Below, in pieces: positions 26,826 through 34,603 of a stretch of 64,000 bases of DNA. A program made the translations under genes and the position numbers. Source of the stretch: Fidelibacterota bacterium (GTDB taxonomy: Bacteria > Fidelibacterota > Marinisomatia > Marinisomatales > UBA1611); the NCBI GenBank assembly GCA_018658715.1, contig JABHUQ010000084.1:62001-126000 (forward strand), written 5' to 3'. The first letter of the stretch is position 1. Each line of letters begins with the position of its first letter. A model generated the notes under the pieces. It saw only the letters and a program-made list of their open reading frames with translations, did not search any database and was not told the DNA's origin.

Positions 26826-27509
26826 TTATTCGATAATGGAAAATTTCTGTTTTGTCACTTTATATGGAAATGCATCGAAATGCCACCATTCTGTAGTAAT
26901 TGGACTAAACCCTGCTTGAGTCATTACAGTTCTTAAAATATGTCTGTTAGATACTTGATCTTGAGTTAAAGCTCCTACAACTAATAATGAATCTTCTAAC
27001 CGAGGGAAAGCTAACTCTCCAAAATAGTCATAATGTGTTCCCATATCTATGGGTTTCCCATCATGTGTAGCTACTGTTAAATCAACGGCTGCACCAAAAT
27101 TATGAATTGAACCTGATTTAGGATTAGCCACAAATTGTGACCGCTCCGATTCAGGGACATCGGTTAGCGTATTCCATAATATCCATTGAATGGATCGGGG
27201 GCGAAGCCCATCAAATATTAATAATCGAAGTTTTGGATATTTTTCTTTTAAAATATTATGTGCTTTTAAAAGCATTTCAGCTGGTAGCCTTCTCATATAG
27301 CATATTTCTAAATTGCCATACACATCCATTTCCATGAAATTGTCATTAGTGGAATATTTAAGATCAACTAAAAGAGTGGGGTCTATTTCTTGAATGTTGA
27401 CTAAATCATGTTTTACGATAGTTTCTTTAGATATAACTGTTTGGGTAGTGTTACAACCACTTAATAGTATGATAATGAAAACAGAATAAGCACTTTTCAT
27501 TTGTTTCAC
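26826..27509 (-). CDS. D-alanyl-D-alanine dipeptidase (VanX/DdpX type), lipoprotein
   Basis: Hydrolyses free D-Ala-D-Ala. 227 residues. Lipoprotein signal ends IILLSGC. Zinc ligands H136 and D143 are in SIHNFGAAVDL, and E207 (catalytic) with H210 in TEWWHFDAF, the signature of the M15D family. Nothing here suggests glycopeptide resistance: there is no VanH or VanA ligase and the protein is exported as a lipoprotein, so nutrient use of released D-Ala-D-Ala is the more likely role. Spaced 2-3 nt from both neighbours. Confidence 0.92.
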   Translation of the reverse strand: MKQMKSAYSVFIIILLSGCNTTQTVISKETIVKHDLVNIQEIDPTLLVDLKYSTNDNFMEMDVYGNLEICYMRRLPAEMLLKAHNILKEKYPKLRLLIFDGLRPRSIQWILWNTLTDVPESERSQFVANPKSGSIHNFGAAVDLTVATHDGKPIDMGTHYDYFGELAFPRLEDSLLVVGALTQDQVSNRHILRTVMTQAGFSPITTEWWHFDAFPYKVTKQKFSIIE

Positions 27510-27512
27510 TTA

Positions 27513-28061
27513 TTAGCCAAAAAAGAATTGGCAAATGTAAACAGCACTAAGGACACCCACTAAATCAGCAAATAATCCGGCGGCTAATGCATGGCGAGTT
27601 TTTCGAACACCGACAGATCCAAAATAAACCGCTAATACATAAAATGTCGTTTCTGTTGAACCAAACATAGTCGCACCAATTTTAGCAATCAAGGAATCGG
27701 GCCCATGAACATTAATCAGATCCGTTAATAATCCAAGGGAACCGCTACCGGATAATGGACGCATCAGTGCCAAGGGTAGATTCTCTGGTGGAAATCCAAT
27801 CATTGATAAAACAGGAGATAAGAAATTGAGTAATAAATCTAAAGCACCTGAAGCACGAAACATGCCAATGGCGACAAGAATAGCAACTAAATATGGAATA
27901 ATTCTAACGGCAATTGTAAAACCATCTTTGGCTCCTTCAACAAATGATTCATATACTTTAATTTTTTTAAATACTAAACCATAAAATGGGATTCCTACCA
28001 ATAAAAATGGGATTATATATTTAGAAAATTCATTTACGCCGAGGACAAAGGAATCAATCAT
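27513..28061 (-). CDS. spmB: SpmB-like nucleoside-recognition (Gate) membrane protein
   Basis: 182 residues, about five hydrophobic segments, Gate domain (PF07670) type. It overlaps the SpmA-like gene by 4 bp. In Bacillus subtilis spmA and spmB form an operon with dacB and affect spore-core dehydration. Here the pair is also next to a DacB-type gene, but the organism looks like a Gram-negative non-sporulator. The pair may form a transporter for a cell-wall product; function unknown. Confidence 0.85.
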   Translation of the reverse strand: MIDSFVLGVNEFSKYIIPFLLVGIPFYGLVFKKIKVYESFVEGAKDGFTIAVRIIPYLVAILVAIGMFRASGALDLLLNFLSPVLSMIGFPPENLPLALMRPLSGSGSLGLLTDLINVHGPDSLIAKIGATMFGSTETTFYVLAVYFGSVGVRKTRHALAAGLFADLVGVLSAVYICQFFFG

Positions 28062-28654
28062 GAATTATTCCCTTCAATAAGGGCAAATCGTTTTCTTTTC
28101 TCTAAAAATTTAACGGCGATAATTGCCGCAATAGTGGACATACCTGTTGCTACAATAGTTGTAATAAAAATTTGACTGGATAAAGATCCCATCAGAGCGA
28201 CCACTGTCGCTGGAAGAATTAGTTGAACACTGGATGTATTTAATGCCAAAAACATGGCCATAGCATTTGTAGCCGTTTCTTTGTTTGGGTTTAATTCTTG
28301 TAACTCTTCCATTGCTTTAAGCCCAAGAGGTGTCGCGGCATTTCCTAATCCTAAAATATTTGCGGACATATTCAATACAATCGACCCAATTGCAGGATGA
28401 TCTGGCGGAACGTCAGGAAATAACCGAATAGTCATGGGGCGTAATCCTTTCGCAATGACTCGAATCAGACCTGACTCTTCAGCGATTTTCATAACACCTA
28501 ACCAAAGTGCCATAATGCCAATAAGTCCAATGGCTAGATTTACAGCCACTTTGGCCATATCAATGGCCGCAGCTGTTACAGCATCAATATTGCCGGTCAA
28601 TGAGCCGACTATAACACCAATAAACATCATTCCAAACCAAATATAATTCAGCAT
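28058..28654 (-). CDS. spmA: SpmA-like nucleoside-recognition (Gate) membrane protein
   Basis: 198 residues with hydrophobic segments and the conserved stretch NILGLGNAATPLGLKAMEEL that is characteristic of SpmA proteins. It starts MLNYIWFGMMFIGVIVG and is followed by SpmB with an ATGA-type 4-bp overlap, so the two are translationally coupled and presumably act as a complex in the inner membrane. Molecular function is not established for the family. Confidence 0.87.
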   Translation of the reverse strand: MLNYIWFGMMFIGVIVGSLTGNIDAVTAAAIDMAKVAVNLAIGLIGIMALWLGVMKIAEESGLIRVIAKGLRPMTIRLFPDVPPDHPAIGSIVLNMSANILGLGNAATPLGLKAMEELQELNPNKETATNAMAMFLALNTSSVQLILPATVVALMGSLSSQIFITTIVATGMSTIAAIIAVKFLEKRKRFALIEGNNS

Positions 28655-28663
28655 AAATAATCC

Positions 28664-29593
28664 TTATGTTACGGGAGATTCTAAAATTGTAAATGCGGGA
28701 GAATGGATTGATGCATTTAGCTCAACATGTGCAGAGATTGGCATTGTCGTTTGATACGTTCCATGTCCACAAGGGAAATTTGATATGATAGGAATATCAA
28801 AATTGCCACACACATCCATAACAATTTCATCTGTTGTTTTTCCAAATGGCGTATCCTGATCTTTCATGTCAACCAATTGTCCAATAATCAGCCCTTTAAT
28901 ATTTTCAAACATGCCTGCTTCTTTTGCATGAACCAACATGCGATCAAAAGCATAAAAATATTCTCCAATATCTTCTAAAAATAAAATAGCTCCATCCGTT
29001 TGAAGTTGATCCTTCGACCCTAAACGATTAACTAATAAACATAAATTTCCACCCAATAATGGACCGGATGCATTCCCGGATTTCAATACTTTCATGGGTA
29101 GGTCAGTTGGTGGTTGAATCACAATATTTTTATCACCTGATAATGTTTTTTCCATCAAATTGAAATTATAATCCACCATTCCATTTTTAAATGTGGTGAG
29201 CATTGGTCCATGGAATGTAATAAGATCTGTTTTTTGAGTGATAGATATGAGTAATGCAGTAATATCACTATATCCCATAAATATTTTTGGGTTTGCCTTT
29301 ATTAAATCATAGTCAAGTAACGGTAAAACGCGGTTGGCTCCATAACCACCACGGGCACAAATAATAATATGAATATCGGGATTAGCAAACATACCATTAA
29401 TATCGTTGGCTCTTTGTTCGGGTGTACCTGCATATGTATTATCCATTAAAAAAATACTTTCACCTAAAACAAGATTATAGCCTTTATTTTCAAAAACTGA
29501 TACAGCCTTTTTGAGATCAGACTCACTCATCCATGAAGATGGACTCAAAATGCCAATGGTGGCATTCGGTTTTAGAGCAGGTGGTTTAATCAT
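28664..29593 (-). CDS. LD-carboxypeptidase (S66), cytoplasmic copy
   Basis: 309 residues, the typical length of cytosolic LdcA, with no signal peptide (MIKPPALKPNATIGILSPSS). Serine nucleophile S109 in MGYSDITALL, Glu in FLEDIGEYFYAFDR and His in PCGHGTYQT. It would cleave the L-DAP-D-Ala bond of tetrapeptides that have entered the cytoplasm. It overlaps the DacB gene by 8 bp and lies 9 nt before SpmA. Confidence 0.92.
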   Translation of the reverse strand: MIKPPALKPNATIGILSPSSWMSESDLKKAVSVFENKGYNLVLGESIFLMDNTYAGTPEQRANDINGMFANPDIHIIICARGGYGANRVLPLLDYDLIKANPKIFMGYSDITALLISITQKTDLITFHGPMLTTFKNGMVDYNFNLMEKTLSGDKNIVIQPPTDLPMKVLKSGNASGPLLGGNLCLLVNRLGSKDQLQTDGAILFLEDIGEYFYAFDRMLVHAKEAGMFENIKGLIIGQLVDMKDQDTPFGKTTDEIVMDVCGNFDIPIISNFPCGHGTYQTTMPISAHVELNASIHSPAFTILESPVT

Positions 29594-30980
29594 GAATCAA
29601 TAGCCCTATAATTTGATCTTGGAGTTGGCGATATTCTCTAGATGAACCAATATACCCATTCATCAAAATAGAAAAGGCTACAGGTCCATATTGGGGAGAA
29701 AAGGCATATCCTGATAAACAACTTACACCGGACAAATGGCCTGTTTTCGCCTTAACCCGTACCCCATTTAGTGTAAAACGATTTTCGAGTGTTCCATTTG
29801 ACTCTCCATCTGGCAAAACAGCTAAAAAATCATCTTTGAATTGACTTGTATACATATACGATAATAGTTGTATAAAATGGTCTGCACTGGTCAGATTATA
29901 TCGAGATACACCGGAACCATCTGCCATACGAATAGTGGTTGTATCAATATTGGCTGAATCAGCTAAAAATGATTTAATAACGTTAATTCCGTCATTCCAA
30001 TTTCCAATATTATATTCTGAAATCCCCATCGTTTTTACAAACAATTCTGCAATCAAATTATCACTTTCATTCATTAGGTTTTTGGTAGAGTGGTATAAAG
30101 AATCTGATATGTGGGAAGCAAGTTTAAGACCTGAACTAGAGCAAATACCAACATCAACACTATTTATATGCACTCCATTTTGTTCTAACATCTCTTTAAA
30201 GACTATACCAGCGAATAAGGGTGGGTTTACAATATTTCTTATAAGAGTATCAGGTGATGCGTTGACTAATTTTTCTCCAGTGATGCTAAAATTATTCGTC
30301 ATCCCAATCCAATTTCGATCTATTTTAAATTTTTGAAAATCAACCGTATCATTAACAGTGATAGATTGATTGTCTATTTGAATATAATTTGTGGAAGGGG
30401 ATGTATGAATCGATACTGGATCACCTAATTTCCCAGGACGGATATAAAAATCTATACAATTATCATTTAATGAGAGCGCGCTTATTGGAGCTGAATACCA
30501 CCAGGGGCCTTCATCCCACATCCACCCATTCCCATAATGGATTGTATCCATTAAGCTTTCATCCACAAAAAGTGTATCTACAAATTTAATAGCAATTGAA
30601 ATGGTTTGAGCAAGGGAATCCAATTGGTCTAAAGAAAAATCTGGGTCACCGCCACCAACAAGATAAAGGTTATTATTTTCCTGGAAAACAGATGTTTCAA
30701 ATGTATAATCAGATCCTAATTGGGCTAAAGCAGCTGCACTGGTATATAATTTATTATTGCTGGCAGGCATAAGTCTATTATGACTATTTAAGGCATATAA
30801 TGTTTTCCCTGAATTGAGCGATGACATTTTAATACTCATATTGACATCAAGATTAGATTTTGCAATAAGAGTATTAATTTCTTTTTTTAATACTGGTATG
30901 CCAGGATTGTCGAATAATATTGTGGATGGTGCACAGGAAAACCCTATGAATAAAAATAATAGGTTGGAAATAGTTTTCAT
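29586..30980 (-). CDS. dacB: D-Ala-D-Ala carboxypeptidase/endopeptidase (PBP4, S13)
   Basis: Penicillin-binding protein of the PBP4 class that trims pentapeptides and can cut 4-3 cross-links in the periplasm. 464 residues. Lipoprotein-like signal (FIGFSC). Active-site S74-x-x-K77 in MPASNNKLYT, SDN (NESDNLIAE, near 303) and KTG (VKAKTGHLSG, near 412). The 4-bp overlap with the M23 gene upstream suggests coupled translation. In the cluster it would release D-Ala and open cross-links in ingested wall material, although a housekeeping role is equally possible. Confidence 0.92.
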   Translation of the reverse strand: MKTISNLLFLFIGFSCAPSTILFDNPGIPVLKKEINTLIAKSNLDVNMSIKMSSLNSGKTLYALNSHNRLMPASNNKLYTSAAALAQLGSDYTFETSVFQENNNLYLVGGGDPDFSLDQLDSLAQTISIAIKFVDTLFVDESLMDTIHYGNGWMWDEGPWWYSAPISALSLNDNCIDFYIRPGKLGDPVSIHTSPSTNYIQIDNQSITVNDTVDFQKFKIDRNWIGMTNNFSITGEKLVNASPDTLIRNIVNPPLFAGIVFKEMLEQNGVHINSVDVGICSSSGLKLASHISDSLYHSTKNLMNESDNLIAELFVKTMGISEYNIGNWNDGINVIKSFLADSANIDTTTIRMADGSGVSRYNLTSADHFIQLLSYMYTSQFKDDFLAVLPDGESNGTLENRFTLNGVRVKAKTGHLSGVSCLSGYAFSPQYGPVAFSILMNGYIGSSREYRQLQDQIIGLLIHD

Positions 30981-33091
30981 TTTAGATAGATAACTTTTTG
31001 TGTAGCAATCTGCCCCATTTGATTTGCAACATGAAGAAAAAATATACCAGAAGATAATCCTTTCAACTGATGCATGGGAAGTGTCATCTTTTGAATACCA
31101 TCCATTTTAGAATGGAAAGTTGTCTCAAATACAATTTGACCTAACATATTATATATGTGCACAGAATAGGAGGATGATTGCCCATTTATTTCTATAACAC
31201 CTTCAGCATTAAATGGATTTGGATAAAAGGAAATAGATAAAGATTTCGGAATTAGGTTAACATCATTTGAGATATTTACTTCATCCCCCAATAGAAAAGA
31301 AATAGGGCGTGTATAATAATCACTTTTTGATTCTGGAGAAATAAGCTCCAATGGAATAGTTGTCCATAAATAAAGATTTGTTTGAGATGATACACCAACA
31401 GTATTTGCATTTACAGCCAGATTAGGGAAGAAATTATAATCGTCTAGTAACCAATTGAAACTATTTACACTATCCAAATTAATATTATCATTTTGGATTG
31501 AATATATTTCATTTGTAAATGGGTTTCCAATACCAACAACAGTTTCTAAAGAATCATCAACCCATCCATAACTAAAACCCAGCGAATCTAAAAACTGTTG
31601 GCCAGGAACAGTTTGGTTAAATGCTTCTAAAGATCGAGCTCCAGTAATCCAAAAGGATTGATTGTATAGGGAAGAAATTAATATTGAATCAATAGATTGA
31701 TACAAATGGCCAGTAAAAACAATTGGAATATCATTGTTGGAAAGGGTCATTGATGTATCTAAAGAAAAAAATGATTGATGGAAGGATTGAATCCCAATAT
31801 TTAAATTGATTGATAATAGTCCAGCATTTTGCAAGTAAGGATGGGGAGATGGGGTCTCTTGGATATTGTATGCATCAATAAATATTAGACTTTTTTCTTG
31901 TTGATCTTTTCTGAATACAAAAATGTCCGAAGGTTCACTTTCATTTGGAAAAGGAGCATTATCGATAGCTGTAAGTCTGAAAAAAGCCAAACTATTTGAA
32001 AAAGATGGTGCAATAAATTCAGTCATATTATGTGTCAATAGAGATTCATCATGGTTGTTATTCCAATTCTCCCCATCATAGCTAAAGTATAATCTATAAC
32101 CTGCTAAATCATTTTCTGAATTTTGTGTCCATTTTAATGTAAATCCATTTCCATTTGATTGAATTGACAATAGCTGTGGTGGTGCAGGTGCTATTTCGTC
32201 AGGGCCAACTACTTCAACCCATTGTTCCAATGTATCTGTTTGCATATAATGATCAAAAGTAACGACACGAATGAGATAATTACCTAAGGGCCAATTACTC
32301 ACATTTAAAGAATTATTGGATGATATATTATTTGAGATGGTGTATCGATATGTACTTGTGCTAGAACCATATGCATACACATTATGGATATAACTATTAG
32401 ACGGCTTATAGGAAAACCAAAATGGATAAGATGGGCCAAAAACAGTTGTCTCTGTGGAATCAAATACTTCATACCCAATTTTATAAATTCCATTATTATC
32501 ACCAATGGGGCCATCATCCGTATGGTCTGTTGCTTTACAAACAATATCTACATTTCCATAAATGCGATTATTCTGAAATTCTGTTTGAGTTCCATCAATA
32601 TAAAAATGAATATCATGAACTGTTGGTGTGAATTCATCAACTAAAGGTGATAATCCGCCAGTTGTTCGAATGGCATTTATTTCTGACCCTGGCCACCCAT
32701 CCTTAAAATGAATATGATTCCAGGCATTTGTCCAGCCTATAATGGTTTCAAAAGCAACAACTTGATCACCCACATTTAAATTCGGATTTGCATCCACATG
32801 TACATAGGCATATCGTCCAATTCGAATCCAAGCATTAATTCCATAATTTGTTTCAGTCCCAATACTTTCAACCGTGCCATCTATAACGGAATAGACTGCC
32901 CCCCCTTCAGAAAGATGAATGTCTACAGCGTCATGAAAATGGTCAATATCTCCTGATGACCCTGAACGGCATTCGCAAAAGGTTGCATTAATATTGTGTT
33001 GTTGATTGAATGGTTGACATGGCCAATTATATGTTTGACCTAAAAGAATAGAAGAATGTAAAAGTCCCAAGAACCAATTCTTATTTATCAT
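30977..33091 (-). CDS. Secreted M23-type metallopeptidase with Fn3, GATase-like module and sorting domain
   Basis: 704 residues from the ATG at 33091, which overlaps the previous stop by 11 bp and begins a signal peptide (MINKNWFLGLLHSSILLGQ). Residues about 38-130 are a LytM/M23 domain with the full zinc set: H53-x3-D57 (HFHDAVDIH), H98 (YVHV) and H126-x-H128 (NHIHF). A Fn3-like domain follows (PAPPQLLSIQSNGNGFTLKW, near 310). Next comes a diverged copy of the module seen in the GH18 and NlpC/P60 proteins (KSLIFIDAYNIQ), and a C-terminal sorting domain ending TQKVIYLK. A peptidoglycan cross-link endopeptidase is the likely role. Confidence 0.88.
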   Translation of the reverse strand: MINKNWFLGLLHSSILLGQTYNWPCQPFNQQHNINATFCECRSGSSGDIDHFHDAVDIHLSEGGAVYSVIDGTVESIGTETNYGINAWIRIGRYAYVHVDANPNLNVGDQVVAFETIIGWTNAWNHIHFKDGWPGSEINAIRTTGGLSPLVDEFTPTVHDIHFYIDGTQTEFQNNRIYGNVDIVCKATDHTDDGPIGDNNGIYKIGYEVFDSTETTVFGPSYPFWFSYKPSNSYIHNVYAYGSSTSTYRYTISNNISSNNSLNVSNWPLGNYLIRVVTFDHYMQTDTLEQWVEVVGPDEIAPAPPQLLSIQSNGNGFTLKWTQNSENDLAGYRLYFSYDGENWNNNHDESLLTHNMTEFIAPSFSNSLAFFRLTAIDNAPFPNESEPSDIFVFRKDQQEKSLIFIDAYNIQETPSPHPYLQNAGLLSINLNIGIQSFHQSFFSLDTSMTLSNNDIPIVFTGHLYQSIDSILISSLYNQSFWITGARSLEAFNQTVPGQQFLDSLGFSYGWVDDSLETVVGIGNPFTNEIYSIQNDNINLDSVNSFNWLLDDYNFFPNLAVNANTVGVSSQTNLYLWTTIPLELISPESKSDYYTRPISFLLGDEVNISNDVNLIPKSLSISFYPNPFNAEGVIEINGQSSSYSVHIYNMLGQIVFETTFHSKMDGIQKMTLPMHQLKGLSSGIFFLHVANQMGQIATQKVIYLK

Positions 33092-34268
33092 TTGAATCCT
33101 TAATAGATATTGTCCTAACATATAGCCCACTTTGTATATAAAAGTCATTTTTATTTTGGCTAGGAACTAGTGCTATAGTATCAAATATTCCCTTTTCAAT
33201 AGAATGGCGAATAAAATGGCTGCCATCATATTCTAGTAAAACTGAATTAATGTAATTTGGGCCTTTAACTGAAATATCAATGGAATCACACCCAAGAATA
33301 AAAATGGATTGATTTATTATAATGGATTGAATGGGCGTAAAAGGATTATCGTAATTTTGGTGTTTAAGTTCCTGATTAATGGTTTGAACACTTGTAATAT
33401 TCTTTCTATTTATTAATAACAAATTTTCTTGATTCCAAATTATATGTTTCGGGTTTTCTGGAATAATTAGTGTGTTATGTTCACCGAGGTTTTTAAGATC
33501 CAATATTGATAATATTAATTTAACAGGGCTGGAACTTGAAGTTTTATTAATGCCAATAATCGCGCAAATACCTTCTTCAGAAATAGAATTATGTATAGGG
33601 AGTGATATGGGTAAAGAAAAAAGATCAATGGGGTGATAATTAGAGTTCAATTTATACAACTTAGTATTTGACTCTCGGTTATGGTACTCAGAGCCAACCA
33701 TACCGATTAAGTATTGAGACTTATTCCATTCAAAATGCATAATCGTTTGTTCATGACTCCAACTTGAGTTATCTGATAAGGATGATTTAATTAGCTTACT
33801 ACCATTAAAATCGTATACGGAGAAAGTTTGATTCTCCGGTTGCAATAGCATGAATTTTTCGTTCATCATAACAATTTTTGGAACTGACCGATCATAGGGA
33901 CTAATAAGAGATAGTATTTTATTGTATTGGCCATCTAGACTAAGAAACCCATAATCTATATTGGCATATGTGTTTTTGATGGATGGTTGGATGTTTGAAA
34001 TAAAAAGAGATTTATCCTGTTTATCAGATAGAGCTACATAAGTCATCTTGCCGTTAAGAGAATCTAAAATTGCATGTTTCCCATGAAAAATATTATAACG
34101 GTTGTAGGAAAGGGGTGAATGATTCAATTCACAGATAAAAAAGGTATTCGGTTCTAAAGAAGTTGCTTCAGATATTTGGAGTGTTGTTTCACCAAATACT
34201 ATCATGGTAAAACTTTTGAAGATGATAGCAACTTTAATAGAAAAGTAATAAAAAGATCGAAATTTCAT
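33081..34268 (-). CDS. Secreted protein of unknown function, beta-propeller-like
   Basis: 395 residues, not recognised. It has a hydrophobic N-terminal segment (residues about 10-26, FSIKVAIIFKSFTMIVFG) consistent with a signal peptide, then a Ser/Asn-rich, strand-rich body with irregular repeats of the type NGKMTYVALSDKQDKSLFIS and KLILSILDLKNLGEH, suggestive of a beta-propeller. It has no C-terminal sorting domain and no visible catalytic motif. It is the first gene of the eleven-gene peptidase run, 98 nt from candidate operator C, and overlaps the M23 gene by 11 bp. A binding or scaffolding partner for the hydrolases is possible. Confidence 0.6.
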   Translation of the reverse strand: MKFRSFYYFSIKVAIIFKSFTMIVFGETTLQISEATSLEPNTFFICELNHSPLSYNRYNIFHGKHAILDSLNGKMTYVALSDKQDKSLFISNIQPSIKNTYANIDYGFLSLDGQYNKILSLISPYDRSVPKIVMMNEKFMLLQPENQTFSVYDFNGSKLIKSSLSDNSSWSHEQTIMHFEWNKSQYLIGMVGSEYHNRESNTKLYKLNSNYHPIDLFSLPISLPIHNSISEEGICAIIGINKTSSSSPVKLILSILDLKNLGEHNTLIIPENPKHIIWNQENLLLINRKNITSVQTINQELKHQNYDNPFTPIQSIIINQSIFILGCDSIDISVKGPNYINSVLLEYDGSHFIRHSIEKGIFDTIALVPSQNKNDFYIQSGLYVRTISIKDSNDK

Positions 34269-34365
34269 GATGTAATTTTCTCAATCCTTTTATGTTAATT
34301 AAAAGAAAAAAATAAAATAAAACTCATATGTAAGAGAAATCAGTGCTTGCAGAAATAAGTAATTA

Positions 34366-34386
34366 TTAGTTAGTTTCTTTTTCGAA
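34366..34386 (+). promoter_or_regulatory. Candidate operator C (WTAGTTAGT-N6-TTCGAA)
   Basis: TTAGTTAGT, seven bases (TTCTTTT), TCGAA, followed by CAAAC as in copy B. Blocks and spacing are the same as at 11188 and 12564. It lies 98 nt from the minus-strand start at 34268 and 218 nt from the plus-strand start at 34604. Confidence 0.55.
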
Positions 34387-34466
34387 CAAACATAAAATTA
34401 TTTGTTTCTCTTTCAAGATGAAAGAATAGAAAAATAAGAACTATAAAGGAACTTTGAAAAAATATT

Positions 34467-34483
34467 ACAATCAACTTGATTGT
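34467..34483. promoter_or_regulatory. 17-bp inverted repeat, operator-like
   Basis: ACAATCAA-C-TTGATTGT is a perfect 8-bp dyad around a single base, about 120 nt upstream of the FG-GAP gene. The size and symmetry fit a dimeric regulator site distinct from the WTAGTTAGT motif. No second copy was noticed in the window. Confidence 0.4.
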
Positions 34484-34603
34484 TATTAATAATTATGACT
34501 ATCATTGGTTCCCACCTTTTGGATTAGTCTCTGAATCTTGGGTCCACTTGCCGTTTTAGTTTTTTTCTAACTATCCTAACTAACCAAATAAAGGAGATTA
34601 TAT

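Larger units (their letters stand above)
34269..34603. promoter_or_regulatory. Divergent promoter region between the peptidase operon and the TonB-receptor operon
   Basis: 335 bp without a gene, flanked by divergent starts. It holds candidate operator C (34366-34386), a 17-bp dyad (34467-34483), a segment near 34570-34590 whose reverse strand reads TTAGTTAGG and ATAGTTAGA, and a strong Shine-Dalgarno AAGGAG at 34591-34596, 7 nt before the FG-GAP start. The long leader suggests regulated transcription in both directions. Confidence 0.65.

Noticed and set aside
26826-27509. Glycopeptide (vancomycin) resistance gene
   Set aside because: The VanX-type protein has a lipoprotein signal and sits among wall-degradation genes, with no VanH or VanA homologue nearby.
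27513-28654. Evidence for sporulation from SpmA/SpmB and SpoIID names
   Set aside because: These families occur in many non-sporulating bacteria; the window has LPS, TonB and T9SS features and no sporulation regulators.
29935-30336. 133-codon plus-strand frame
   Set aside because: It lies wholly opposite dacB, which has complete PBP4 motifs. The frame has no recognisable domain or ribosome-binding site.
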